Below, in pieces: positions 48,131 through 61,269 of a DNA stretch of 64,000 nt. The position numbers were made by a program, and so were the translations under genes. Location: positions 496,001-560,000 of the forward strand of contig JBAIAA010000534.1 of assembly GCA_037893245.1 (NCBI GenBank). The letters are read 5' to 3'. Numbering within the stretch: the stretch's first letter is position 1; the number at the start of each line of letters is the position of its first letter. The stretch comes from Crossaster papposus (lineage: Eukaryota > Echinodermata > Asteroidea > Velatida > Solasteridae). The notes under the pieces are model-generated. The model was not told the origin of the DNA. It saw only the letters and a program-made list of their open reading frames with translations, and searched no databases.

Positions 48131-51100
48131 CATTCTTAAAATTTCAACATAAAGTGTTACCTATGAAAGTTTATTTGTAACAAAAAGGGATGGCTTTAGG
48201 CAAATACAAATACCATAGATCCTGTGTTTCTTTTGGGCCCTTGGCGAGACAGTGAACCAGACCTCAAACCCTCTGCAGATGATTTCATGGAGTTTTCTTC
48301 CAATTTCACCCCTGCGCCATTAATACCCTTGCTATTGTAAGTGTTCCCACGCCTGTTTGGTAGCCCATTAGTTCTTAAACCTTTAATCCAACAGCAAGAC
48401 AGCTCCCAGTCCTGTTTATAGATTATTTAGATTAGTGGATGTCATTTGTGCCAGGCACTATCATAAGTCATCAGTGGTAATTACACTCAAAAACATAAGC
48501 TTTTATGAGGTCCATGCACCTCTCCCTTTGGTTGACATCTAGCCATAAAAGTGATTCCAACCAGCGGAGCATTTCACAGTTTTTGTTTTATGACTAACCC
48601 AGCAAAAATGTTAAATGACAGTACCAGGGCGCCAAACTAACTGAAAAATAAATCAAGTCGCAAGGGTCAACTGTGCTCTAAAACAAATCTGTGTTGTGGG
48701 ACACATGCATTTGTTATCTGCAATTGCCTGAGTGATATAAAATCCAGTCAATCAAATACTATTTTCACTAAAATGTTTCAATTTCAAACATTTAAAGGGA
48801 AAGTACTACAGAATTGTACAACAAAAAGGCACAAATCATAGGAACACACAGCAGAACTGTTGAAACTTATATTATAGGCTCTGTGCACAAGTACCCCCTC
48901 AACAGTAAGAAAAGGGAGAGTTGGGGATGACCACTTTTCAGACATTCGCATGAATTTTTGACGACGCTTACACGCCATAGTTTGTGCATACTTCGTGCTA
49001 TATATGCATTATTCTATTTAGTTTGAATCAAATCTGACAAATCGGCACTCCATGAAAAAAATGACATTTACCTTCAAGAGTGAAATTGAAAAGCCCGTCC
49101 CAACTGTTCTCCCTCAACATGTAATGGATTGCCCTCATCACACTGTCTCCCCCAAAAAGTACATCATTTGGCAACACCCCCGGAAATTTAAGAAAAAAAA
49201 GAAAAAAAAAAGAACAAACTAAATTGCCATGGTGTTGGGTTTGTGATTCACGGCAATCGATTGGGGCGCTTCTGCTGTGGCTGGTTACTAGGGACATAAC
49301 GAGATCCGGTCCGTTCCCCGAACCCCCAGAGCTAGTTCTGACTTTCCGTCCTGTCATGCGCAAAATCGCATTTGCTTGCCCCGCCCTCCCTGTGGCTGCG
49401 AGCTTTATTTGATTAGTCCTGTGTGCACACGCACACAGTACAACACACGCAAACATGCAGAAGCTGCACCGTTTGCTCATTCTAATTTGTTTTGCACACT
49501 CTTGTTTCTTGGGATAAATGGTGGTTAACCTCATCTGACAAATATGAACTTGAGTGACTACACGAAGAAAAACCAGTTTGGCTGAAAAATCTAATCATTA
49601 ATGTAATGAATCGATTACTCAACCATTAATGATGTAATTAATTTTTGTTGGAAAAAAAAAAGTAAGGATTTTCTGCACTGCTTTTAAAGGGGACAAAGAA
49701 TTATTTAGTAGGCCATGCATTAACATCGACCTGTGAAATTCTCACTTTTTTGGTTCAGTAAATCAGTAAATCGACCTGAATGTAAATATAAAAGCAGTAT
49801 TAGAACTGATTCTGTAAATGCACATAAGTTTTTAACTTTTCAGAATCTTAGTGGTCTATCATCAGTTCAAAATTTGAACAGACTTTTTAAAAACAAATTC
49901 GAAATCAGTCATATTTTAATTGTACAGTACTACTTTGGAAATAATAATGATGATGTACAACTGTTAAAGGTAAACAATTATATTTGCATCTATCCAAAAA
50001 GTAACCAACCAATTATTCTTAAAAAAATTTTCATTGAAAACACTCCTTGTTGAAATGTCCCTTCTGCTGTCATTTTGAAGAAACTAATAATACTAGGTCA
50101 TTTCCAAAGATGCATTTTGGGGGAATTTTTCGTTGGAGTTGGTTTGTAATTCATGGGTGCTATTATTGGTCAGTTCAGTGCGCGACACACGTACACCGGT
50201 AGCTGCAATTGGCTGAATGAGAACGTGCCCCGAATGCTAATGCTAATGGGTGCAACTGAAATTATGAAGAGGCACAAAATCGAGAATCTTAGAATATTTT
50301 GTCCCGGAATGTGCAGCATTCACAGAAAGGAAAACTTCAACAGGTAAGTTGTCAATGTCAAGAACTAATCTTCAGATTTTGATGTCTTTTGCTGCTTCAA
50401 ACGATAAAAAATTGACAAATCGCTACCCTGTAAGTTTAAATACCACTTTTTGAATCAGTTCAAACAAGCAGCAGCACACAGTTAAACAGTTTTGATTGCT
50501 GATAAAAAAAATTAAAAAAAAAAAAAAAAAAAAAATGAAAGCTAATCCTTGTCAACAAATGCAATGCTACCCTTTCATTACCCCCGCTGCAAGAAGTGAC
50601 TGGTAGTGCTGAGGAGCAAACCTCTTTAAAAACGCACTCATCTTGCCAGCGACAACCGTCTGAGCCCGCAAACCTGCAGAGGAAGATAAAAAGAAAGTGT
50701 TTATTCCACACACAAAAAATAAAATAAAAGAGGACGGAAGTTGCCAGTAGAGAAACAGGAAAGAGTAGGAGTGAGTATCTTTGATAAAACAAGCAAATCA
50801 AGGATTTGACAGCGGTGGGAATCAAGAAAACAAGACGGATGAAACTAACAACACGCGTTGACAAGGCTATCGGGTAAACATTTTCGAGAATCTGCCTAAA
50901 AGGCGTTAAATAGAAAAAATAATTAATAATTAAGAGAGATACCGTAACATGACACCAAAACAACAACACCACTGAGACAGCAAGGAAGATTATCTAATAG
51001 ATTAAGATAATACTGTGAAAAACAAGACGGCATAAAAACAGAAGATAAAGAAGGCAAAGAAAACTCTTACTAATGAATGGGAAAGATGAAAGAAAGAAAA

Positions 51101-52525
51101 GTTATTACAGAGGTCACACACAAAATATATACGACTAAGGTTAAAAGAAATATGTCCGGCACAACAAATGAATAAGAAGAGTTGACGAGTTACACGAGAT
51201 TAAGAACCATCTCATTCATGACTTAAAAGACGAGCAAGTTTCATGTATTCAAGAAATTATATATCAATCCACCCCGAAGGTGACTCGATGAGAAATCTGT
51301 AAACAAAAGCACTCATCCCCTTTCGAAGACAGGGGGGGGGGGGGAAACGGGGGACGCTGTAATGCGGTAATGTTACCGAATTACTGGACCTGCGCTAGGT
51401 GCAAATTGAGCACGGCGATAACAACCCAAAATAGATTTACTTTTTAATTCGTGGCAGCTGCAAATGCAAATGAAATGCGATCGACGGCAGAGTCAAATTT
51501 CATGTCATTTCTGGTGCTTTTCGCCGAGACCCAAATTTGAATAATTTGTACACAATTACACGCTGGCAGACTTTCAGCTAGCTCTGTTGCTGCTACGGCC
51601 AAAACACAAAACAGACCAACGGAGCTTAGCACTGTGCATTTTTAATCATTCTCTATGTGCACAATTGATTAAAACCATATGTCTGCAATTAAAAATGAGG
51701 GGGGGGGGGAGAGGTGTTCTGGCAATATTTCTAATAGTTGGTTGGCAAACACTTGGGCCAGGCCCATCCAGATACTAAAATCAATGTCGATGTTAAACAA
51801 TGCCCACAACTGTAATTTGGAAAAATTAATTATTAGTTATGCGAAGGCAGTCTTATAAAATATTGATGTGTTTTACACAACAAACTAGGTTGGAAAAGGT
51901 ATTTCTGTCAACCTAGAAGATTTAGATTTAAAACATGCATGTAAAGGTTGCTGCATATAATATGAACATACTAAGACATTTGCAAGGTTTTACCAAAATA
52001 TATAAAAACAAAACACTAAAGCCATATTGTACTACATCATGTTGGACATTTATATTATCAGAACCTTTACTTTAAATGTGAACATTCTGCAAGTATGTTA
52101 TAATAAAACTAATTAAAGCAGAGCTCAAAAACAGTTTTGGGAATAATCTGAAATTCTGTATCTGTAAAAAAAAAATTTAAAAAGAGTTTACCAGGTCATC
52201 ATGTTTAGAATTTGGATTTCCAACTGAGCCTAAAAAGTATTTAAAAGCTAAATCAAAACCCTAAACCTATAATCAGTTTATTTAGGTATACAGTTGCATT
52301 AATGTGACAATAAGTACCTTTGGTGATTTTACTATTGGATAATATGCTCTGTCCTGTGCCCATCGTCTTTCAACTTATACTATGTACATGTACATTATAT
52401 AATTACTGCATGATTTGTATTTGTAACAACATGTGCACCTCTTCCAAAGGTCTTGCATTCAAATGCAATAACTGAGCCATGTGTTGTGCTCTCTCAATCA
52501 TAATAAAACATTTCTTCATCTGACC
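48131..52525 (+). other. Intergenic sequence without a gene
   Basis: Nothing convincingly coding. A GC-balanced block at 49230-49410 and the block 50140-50300, with two inverted CCAAT motifs (ATTGGTCA, ATTGGCTG), stand out. An A/T run of about 25 bases is at 50510-50535. Minus-strand frames through 49028-49534 and 50460-50972 have no family resemblance. Confidence 0.45.
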
Positions 52526-52886
52526 TTAAAGGTAGGATACACCATTGGTAATTGCTTGAATTATCATTAATAGATTCAGGGGGGGTTGTATTTCATAGTA
52601 AATATCGTTTAACTGACCTGTCCAAAGTTTTACAATCATGGATGCGGAGAAAAGCACGAAAAACAGCATTTGTTTTCAACCGGCGTTAGGCAGTTATTCT
52701 TATGTTATCTTTGTTTTTAAATTTTTCTTTATAAAATTATATTTTTCGGAATAATTACAGGATATCTAGCACAATCATTTTGCTGGATGCCTAGAATCAT
52801 TATATACTTTCAAGTGAGTAAGATATTTCTTCATAATTCGGTAGTAAATATCTTTGATATCTGCAAATGGTGTATACTACCTTTAA
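52526..52886 (-). mobile_element. Family A TTAA-MITE, copy A13 (complete, inverted)
   Basis: 361 bp with TTAA at both ends; termini TTAAAGGTAGGATACACCAT / GGTGTATACTACCTTTAA. The GC-rich central hairpin has been lost, leaving A/T-rich sequence there. Confidence 0.94.
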
Positions 52887-53339
52887 AGCTAACTGACTAC
52901 AACACTGTGCCATATTGGTCAAATCAAATGAACTGCACATTTCACGTGTTTATTTACCTGGGAGAAAACAAAATCACTATCACAAGTAATCATTTTTACA
53001 GTATGTCTGTCTGTCAGTCGGGCTGTCTGTACATAATCAAGGTTTTTCTACCCTGGTTTGTTGTTGAAAACAAAACCCATCTAATCAATGTCTGATAGCT
53101 TCGACCATGCTTTAACCATTGCAATCTTTCACTGCGGCTGGGCAAAAAACAAAATCAAATTAAAGCCTAATTTGATTACGCTAACAATAGTTTCCTTTTT
53201 CTTTGTTCATTTTTTCCTTAATGTCGGAGCTTCTCATTTTTGTTTTCTTCAGGCCTTTCATACGCGGGCGTGCACGTTAATTACGGTGTATTTTTTAATC
53301 ACGAGATGGACAAGAAAAGATGTGCGCTCTTTCTAATTA

Positions 53340-53490
53340 TAGGAATGAATTTAATTCCGGTAATGAATTAATGGTAGTAACGTCTGTCGTTAAGGAAACC
53401 AAAGCCTTGTGAATAATTTTTTATTTTTTTGAGGCAGAGCATAATTACCAATGGCATCCAGAGGCCCGTTAGAATAACATAAGTTAATCA
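53340..53490 (+). promoter_or_regulatory. Candidate cis-regulatory block with clustered homeodomain-type motifs
   Basis: Within 150 bp it has TAATTATAG, TTTAATTCC, GTAATGAATTAATGG and CATAATTACCAATGG, plus TTAAGGAAACC and GAGGCCCG. No repeat family and no open frame. Function is inferred from motif clustering only. Confidence 0.3.
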
Positions 53491-53722
53491 AGAGAAATTT
53501 GTGGAATCTGGGAATATACACAGCCTCATGCTGTCTAAAATCTCACAATTTCAATGCAACAATTGCACAAGGTGAACTTCAGGTACGTTACATACAATGT
53601 ACTTGCAAATTTATATAGAATTTTTTGAAATAATACATTTTGAACACGACCTAAAGTTTACAATGAATACTGAACAGACTGTCCAAATGATTAATTTGTT
53701 TTATTTCGTCAGTCAATCAAAG

Positions 53723-54086
53723 TTAAAGGTAGAATACACCATTGATAATTGGATTTGGGGGTTGTATTTTATAGTAAATATCGTTTATTAACTGACCTGT
53801 CCGAAGTTTTACAATCATGGATGCTAAAAAAAGCAAGAAAAACAGCCTTCGTTTTCAACCGGCGTTGGGCAGTTGTTTCTTATGTTGTTCTTGTTTTTTT
53901 CGCGATCGCCGTCTGCCTATCAGGATTTTTTTTAAATATAAAATTCAATTTTTCACAATCACAGAATATCTAGCGCAATCATTTTTTCTGGATGCCTACA
54001 ATCATTATATATTTTCAAATAAGTAAGATATTTCTAAATAATTCGGTAGTAAAAACTGTTGATATCTACAAAAGGGGGATCCTACG
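53723..54086 (-). mobile_element. Family A copy A14 (inverted, one end degraded)
   Basis: Starts TTAAAGGTAGAATACACCAT and passes TTTACAATCATGGATGCTAA and TTTCTGGATGCCTACAATCA. It ends in degraded ATCTACAAAAGGGGGATCCT. It lies about 840 bp from A13 in the same orientation. Confidence 0.9.
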
Positions 54087-57000
54087 AAGCTACGAAGGAA
54101 ATAAATTCACATGGACAGAACACGTGTAGATCATATTCTGACCTACATACATGTACCTTACACCCCCCCCCCTTTACCTGGCAAGCTAGTCACAGACCAA
54201 TACTACACTTTACTGCAGACAAATCTGAACTGTTTCTAATGATTTAGGAATTATCGAGAAATTTAATATCACAGCGGGAGTAATTTTGCATTTTGCAAGC
54301 ACATCAGAGATGACATCAAGGGGGAAAACATAGACTTTGCCTGCGGCTGACATGTCATATTTGTGTTTTGTTTTATTTATTTATTTTTCTAGAACACATC
54401 CTCCTTCCCTTGGCAAATCTAGAAATACAACCGCAGGCCCTACATTTTCAACCATTTTTTTCTTCTTTTTTAACGCGTAAACAAATACTTGCATGAAACA
54501 GATACGCATTCAGTCCGACTCAATCTTTCTTTGGTAACAGCCAGGCAACAAGTATTTTGAATATCATTTAGCTACTTCAGTACGCATCTTCTAAGGACAA
54601 CGGCATAGTTTTTTTCAGGTCGGTTAGATTTGCTGAGAAGGCCCAATTAAAAAAGCCGTCATATTTTATGAGGGATACTTTACTTTGAAACTCAGCAGGA
54701 ATACACAATTGTCGATACCAAAAAGCCTACATGAACAATATAGAGCTGGGATTGATATACAAAAAAATAAAAAAATAAATACAAATAAAAAAATAGCACG
54801 ATAAAAATTTTGTCTGTTAATAATATTTTTTTATAAATCATTTTACAGCAACGTGACTCGGAGGCCTTAAGTCATCGTAAACACCTTCCTCCCAACCAAT
54901 GTCTTTTTCACTGTAACTGTCATATCAACTTCCCATAAGTCACACGAAACGATATGATTCGCTTTGGCGTCATAATTGTCAGGGGGTTCAATGATCGCAG
55001 CTAACAACCATGCGGGCCAATGACTTCTCAATATTCCAGAGTAGTGTAGTGGCCATCGTTTGTGACATCGCGTTTGCCCTAAAACAAAATCATAAACACA
55101 AAAAATAAATAACACATAATACAAAAATTGAAAATTTAGAAGACAAAAAAACAGCTTACTACCTAAAGCATAGACAATCACTATAGCAAAGACAAACTTG
55201 CAATATACACATATGTCTCACCATAAACCTAAAATGTAAACTTTTATATACATAAACCAATCTGGCAACGCTATTACTATCATGAAGGCCCCCTCTAATG
55301 GCGGAATCGTTGTTCTGTAGCTATTGTCCAGATATCCGTCACAAGGCAGTTGTTTACACCACATTTTCAACATTGAATTGGGCTTCAGGATTGTGTAGCA
55401 GTTGCCCTCCTGAATAAGCCCGCGTCCGAATCTTGTCTATGGCTATTGTCCAAGTGTTTGCTCATTACAACTATGTGTGGGCAGGCTGAAGATAGACCTG
55501 GCCTTTGGCTATACACCACAGCTTGCCTGCAATTGGTCTAAAGTTGAGGTCACAGAGTTCACCTACAGAGGGCAGGCTTTATATAGTATTCCCTACTACT
55601 TGTTTCTAGAGACCTTCCACAATCCCCATGCTCTGCGATTATAAATACAATTGCTCAAATGTTCATTTGTCGGCCGTTCCCCAACCGGCACGGTATTTGT
55701 GATTTTAACACCTAGTAAGACCAAGTAATTCCTACATGTAGATATACACCCTCTGTGAATAAACGTCAAGCATGTCGGGAATACTTCCTGTGCTGTGTGC
55801 TTTTGTCCTTATCATCTCCCCCCCCCCTCCCAATGTCTCTCTCTCTCCCTCTTAGAAATCTTCAAGAAGTTTTCCCTGGTAATGGAGCGTGACGGCAATA
55901 TTGGGCAATGGCCGTCATGTGGAACTGGGGCCCACAAGTACGTGAATATGTTACGTGTGATGAAGTTGCTGATCAAGGGGATGCATTTATGCAGTTTTGC
56001 AAGTCACAAGATGCTTAGCCTTAGAGTCACTAAAACACATGCCACTTCATAACCACTGCAACTACTACTTTCCATGTTTGCGATACGTTTCCGGCCCTTA
56101 ACTAAAATAAAATTGGCGGCCAGTATGCTAATTTCTCAAGAAAATAAAGAAAGACATGTGCACTTCAATGCCCTTGTATGCAAGATTAACATTTCTTCTA
56201 AATGACTCGAGTCAAGTCGCCAACATTTGTGACCTCGAGTCATTGTAACTCTGGCATAGTGTTGACAATAATGTACCGATATAGTATATTAATAAATCCA
56301 CAAGCATTTATCCATACATGTACATATATATACATTGAAATATAAAACAAAATTATCAAATTTAGGTCACTGGCAATAGACCATCCCTAACATTAACATC
56401 ATCACAGATAGGTCTAAGATAATGCAAACACGAAATGAAAAAGCTGTACATCCTTGTAATAGATATAATTTGTGACTGTTGATTTTAAGATTTCAATTAA
56501 TTAATGCACTGCAAGATAAGAACAAAAACTCTGCTTGATAACGGCGCAAGGTCAAAAGCTCCTTGCTTCCATTGTCAGAACACTCCGTTTTGATTTCTCT
56601 CTTCCATCCAGCCTACAAAGACAAATTCCCATTAGCTCTGCAACTCTAGTCTTCAATTAAATTGGCAAGATTATGGAACCAAAGGCACTTAAGACCAAGC
56701 AACCCATGCATTTATAATCGTGGTGCAGAACCATTTTTTCTTAATGTCTAAATTTCTTTTCTCTTTATTTTAGTGACCCAGGACATGCTGCCGGGCTGCT
56801 CCCCGGGGAACCACTCAATTAGATCTCGGAAATACAGCAACTACTCCAATGCATATTATTCAGTTTGTAATACTTTAAGCCACTGTCATGTCTACGAAGA
56901 AATAAGAAGAAAAAAAAGAGATTATTCCTTAACTGAAAGATGGAGAGGTGGAGAGAAGAAATAAATGAACAGAATTACAAATGGCCCCCTAGACACTACT

Positions 57001-57893
57001 TGCCCTACTTAAAGTGCAAGGAGATGACATTTGCAAGATGAACAAAATTTGATTTGAAACCTTTCTGCTTCTAATCTCTTGCTTAGAGAATTAGCAAGAA
57101 AACACCTTTAATTTCAGTACATGCCAAAGATTTTGCATTGCCTGACACAAGAACTTGTGGTGGTAAAGTGCAGCACATTTTATACACGTGACCGTGCACT
57201 ATAATCATAGACAGCCTCAAATCCTTTTAAGCATTTTAAAGAATTTAGTTGAAGTTTCAATAAAACTTAGTTAAGAGTACTTTTTGGTCAAGCACCAATC
57301 TCCTCAATATTAAATTAGGAAATACATCCGTAAAATATTTTCTCTTTCGTGCAACATTAAGTTAACAAATAAAGGTAAAAAAAAATTATATAAAAAAAAC
57401 GGAAAAAAAACACTCTTTGACGAATTATGCTATCGCAACCAAATATTTGTTTTAATGGAAACCAAACACTAAGCTAGCAATGAGTACATGGACAACTAAA
57501 TGAATCATTATTTCCTAGGCACTCACCACACCACTCATTTGGGATCATATCTTTGATGATGTTGTGCTGGAGGAACCAAGATGATAATGCACACGTACGC
57601 TCAATTTTTTCTCATTAATTAGATTACATGTAGGTTTTCGCAGTCTGTACTGGTGTGCCGATTACTCAATACCTGTTGTCGAATACATGTAGACTTAATG
57701 GATATATGCCAGTAGCTAAAAAGATGTATTCCTCTTACTTATAATCGGGCTTTTTTCCCCCCTTGTTTTAACCACTTACAAGTGCGAGGGGCCTTAAATT
57801 AAAGCACTTCGGAGTCGCACAAGTAATCAAGTCGTATATTGGAGGACTTTTTATTATCTCTGAGTGTTTTTCTCTATTAGAAAGGTGGGGAGT
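54087..57893 (+). other. Intergenic sequence without a gene
   Basis: AT-rich; no supportable gene. 55240-55700 is of mixed composition, with ATTGTCCAGATATCC and a diverged second GCTATTGTCCAAG, possibly an old repeat. 56220-56520 is plain. Confidence 0.45.
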
Positions 57894-57919
57894 GGGGGGG
57901 GGGGGGGGGGGGGGGGGGG
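57894..57919 (+). repeat. Poly(dG) tract, 26 bp
   Basis: Pure G run preceded by GGTGGGGAGT. Confidence 0.95.
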
Positions 57920-58486
57920 AGGTTGCTTTGCATATAAGGCTGATGCAATCGCACAATAACATTTCAAAACATTATTAAAAATGTCATCTTTTTACCGATG
58001 AAGAAAATACAAAACAGTACAAAACTTTTCTACATTTGAAAAAAAAAAAGCTTTAGAGAGTTTACTGGCACTTTTGTGTTCAATTCCACAAATAAGAAAT
58101 ATTTATCTATCTAAAACATTTTTGTCCTCCATACATGATTTTATGGCTTTGATGAGAGGCACATGTTGCCCAATTAAACTTGTTATATTGTCTGTACTTG
58201 TATGGTATCATTGGTAGAGTGATATTTACCATAAGAAACAAGGGAAAAATGCAACTGCAAATTTTACCTACTAAACCCAGTTAATAATTGGCATTAAGAA
58301 TTTTCAGAAAATTAACACGTTTTATGCAAATTTCACAGCAATTGTTCGTCTGAAGTATGAAACAGCATTTAGAAGGGTAAACAATTACTTGTCTACATAA
58401 TTCTCATAAAAAAGTATATTATGTAATAAAGAGTTTCATAAGAGTAGTGCTCAGTCAAACACAAGAAAATGGGACGATCCTGACGG

Positions 58487-58616
58487 GATTCGCGCCGGGA
58501 TTATTTTTACGAAACTTTTTTTTCCCGGCCTTGCTCGTGACGTGTTTATGCGTCATTCGTTTTGAAACTGGGGAAAACTTTGCGTGTATATACGTCCTCT
58601 GGCGCGAACTGGTTAA
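58487..58616 (-). mobile_element. Family E copy E3 (short, internally deleted)
   Basis: The ends GATTCGCGCCGGGATTATTT and TGGCGCGAACTGGTTAA match E1. The length is only about 130 bp, so roughly half of the interior is gone. The distal TTAA is mutated. Confidence 0.85.
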
Positions 58617-58859
58617 ATTTTCAAATCTTTTCATAACAGTTAAGCTCACAAGATCCACCTTTGTTTGTAAGTTATGTGAATGTACAATACAAAACACAAC
58701 AAATCTTCTAAAGTCCCTTGCAAAAACCTTTAACAAAAAACTTCTGAATTTTTCGAATCTTGCAAGGGGGCATGTGTCGAAGACAACCTTGGTTTCCACT
58801 TGAAAGCTCAAGTTTCGTCTGCTAATTAAGAGTAAAAAGCCCCTAATCTGATGTCTAGA

Positions 58860-59035
58860 CACGTAATCGCTAGGCGGAGCATAGACTCCCTAAAGTCAGT
58901 GGGATCAAGATGATGTGCACCAACAGTTGTACCAAAGTTGCACTTCCTATCGGCCCGCTGATTGGCCGGTGGATCAAGAAACAGGACAGCTGATTGGCTG
59001 TTGCTAGGCGGGCTGACCTGGAGTTGCTCAGTGTG
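58860..59035 (+). promoter_or_regulatory. GC-balanced block with two inverted CCAAT boxes
   Basis: CTGATTGGCCGG and CTGATTGGCTG lie about 32 bp apart in a locally GC-rich stretch (CGGCCCGCTG, GGCGGGCTGACC). Paired NF-Y-type sites at this spacing are common in promoters, but no gene is seen downstream and no TATA box. Confidence 0.3.
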
Positions 59036-59479
59036 TCTCTAATTATAGTGCATTCTTTGTGCAGATATACAAATGTATATAAGGTTAATAAGTAAAGAGA
59101 ATTGGATTAAGTTCTATTGTACTTCACTCTGTCTGTTATAATGTTAAAGTTTGTCAGGCTGGCAAACTCTCTTGTCCTGTTCAATTTCAGCGTTTATTCA
59201 AAGATAATGTAATCTATACACAGAGCTAGACTGTATGTCAGGGTCAAAATAGTGCACAAGTTGAAATTTATATAAACTCGTCAGTTTTTTTTTATATATA
59301 TATCTTTTTGCAAAATCACATGCAATCCTAATTGCGTTATGCACGCCTCTAGAATGCCATTAAATCTCGATTCCAAATTTATTGTCGCCGCACCTTGCGT
59401 TTTAAATGTCAGTTTGATATTTCCCACCAGTCAACTTTACACATGTGTAATTGAGTTAACATTTTGATTAGACAGATTA

Positions 59480-59960
59480 GGGGGAAAACAACCAACGCAT
59501 AAAACCAACGTCCTCGCCCGTGTACTTTAGCGTATGCATGATTTGCTCCAAACACCACTTGGGCATGTCTTCTCTTGTTTTTACACTAAAAGAGAAGAAG
59601 AATAAAAAAAACCGCTCATTTTATTAATAAATCGCCCGCACAATATTGCACCTCCTCCAGCTAAAAACGTTAGCGCAAAATGGATTTTTGCCCCAGTGCT
59701 GACACACTGGCAATTTTAATTATCCATCCCGGAGTTGTGTCGTTTCTGCTCACGTGAACAGCAGATTGACGGAGACCCACCACGCGAAGACTGCAAATGT
59801 CTGAAGTAATTTCCTGACTAGGATAGGGGAAAAATTACTTGGAGACACAAGAACTCTCAAGAAGGCACACACACACAAAGCAATGGCATTAATTACCCAG
59901 CTCTGACTCACACGATGGTGTGTTGGCAAGATTCCTGAAGTGTGTCCAGCAGCATTAGGG
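59480..59960 (+). promoter_or_regulatory. Candidate cis-regulatory block in the gene desert
   Basis: Nearly 500 bp of non-repetitive sequence with ATTAATAAATCGC, TTTTAATTATCC, CACGTGA (E-box), GATTAATCAGCGCGG and TGTGTTGGCAAGATTCC. It contrasts with the surrounding low-complexity DNA. It could be a conserved enhancer; this was not tested. Confidence 0.3.
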
Positions 59961-60060
59961 AGAATTAAAATGATTAATCAGCGCGGCAATTTGTAACTGC
60001 TCTGTTGGCTTCAAAGTTTAGTACAGGTAAATGTTCACCAAGAAAAACCATACAAATCCA

Positions 60061-60085
60061 CCCCCCCCCCCCCCCCCCCCCCCCC
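60061..60085 (+). repeat. Poly(dC) tract, 25 bp
   Basis: Pure C run preceded by ACAAATCCA. Confidence 0.95.
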
Positions 60086-60589
60086 AAACAAAAAATTACG
60101 TAGTTATTCCAATGCTGGTGACATCTCTCAATTGCAAGAAAATGCTACATTGGACCACCAAGCCCTGCTTGATAAATTGTTATCAACAAAGATTGCGACC
60201 AATCCGCGAGTTGCACACATTGTGCAAATAATCGTTATGAATCCGTGCCTCTGCAGATTGAAGATTTGACAATGAACTAGACGCACTTTTGTCGCTGTAC
60301 TTTTGACTGTTCGAGGACTGCAGAGACGAGAGCCTCTGCCTCCAAAAACAACACCACCTTCGCCTTAATCAACTTGGGCAAAGTCATAGTTTAATAACAT
60401 ACGTCCAATTATTCCTTATCTACTGACTTTCCTCAGTCATCACCTGTCGCACGGCAAATTTGCGTAAGAAAACCCTAATCACTCGGACAGCTGAAGTCTG
60501 CAGTAAACCCCCAGAAGCTAAAGACGAATAAAAAGAAGAGACGAAAGTGAGAAGAAAAGGGAAAAAAAATATATAAAAAAAAATCTCTC

Positions 60590-60745
60590 CTAAATTTTTA
60601 GCTCTGAGATGCTAATTGCCAGAACACGTTAAGATTTGCATTTTTGCTTGAGTGAGTTCAGGAGATAGGGGGATGGGGCACGGGAAATTAGCGTTTGCTT
60701 CTTGGGAGCTGTCAGTGTTAATGCCAATTAAACACAGGCACGGCT
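60590..60745 (+). promoter_or_regulatory. Candidate cis-regulatory block
   Basis: GATGCTAATTGCCAG, AGATTTGCATTTTTGC, GAAATTAGCG and GCCAATTAAACAC give several homeodomain- or POU-type half-sites in 155 bp without repeat sequence. Confidence 0.25.
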
Positions 60746-61269
60746 ACGTTTTTTTGCCTTGGGGGGCCCAAGGTTCACAAAAAGTGCTTTGTGCTTGTGC
60801 GTGTTGTTGTGTCTTGGACTTTCTCCTAGTGCTAAATGATTCAAGTTCAGCTAACTTGTCTACTGATCAACTTGAACAGCCAATTCTCTCTTGTTTTTAT
60901 GTTTAGGGAAAGTTAAGTGACATCTATGAGTGTTTTGTAAAAAAAAAATTAAGAGAAGATTACTTTCAAGTACAATTTCAATCAAATTGATGAAAGCAAG
61001 ATGTACTGGACAAAGTGCAATATCAAATATCTTTGAACTCCTAGTTTTAGCTTTGAAATTGATGAATTTGTTGATTTGTCTTGATGACAGAAATTTGAAA
61101 TATACCTTTAGCATGTCCGGCAATGCTGTAAAATATGGACATTTGGATAAAGGTATCGAACAAGTATCCCCTACCCAATCAATGCAATACATATTGACTG
61201 CCAATAACAGCGTCCAACAATTCACACTTTTGTGAAACACTCACTTTTCGACAAAAGACAATTGTCAGA

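Noticed and set aside
49733-50053. 106-codon plus-strand frame (MKFSLFWFSKSVNR start)
   Set aside because: AT-rich composition, no homologue recognised, no flanking exons found.
50460-50972. 170-codon minus-strand frame
   Set aside because: AT-driven hydrophobic composition with a poly-Phe run from an A tract; no family resemblance.
52787-54026. Recurring frames reading FYSKYRL, KARKTAFVFNRR and similar
   Set aside because: The same peptide pieces recur wherever family A occurs (for example 8023-8298, 32108-32353, 40309-40509). They are shadows of the non-coding MITE.
58455-58862. 135-codon minus-strand frame and overlapping 118-codon plus-strand frame
   Set aside because: They run through element E3 and its flank. 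No family match, and the overlap on both strands argues against coding.
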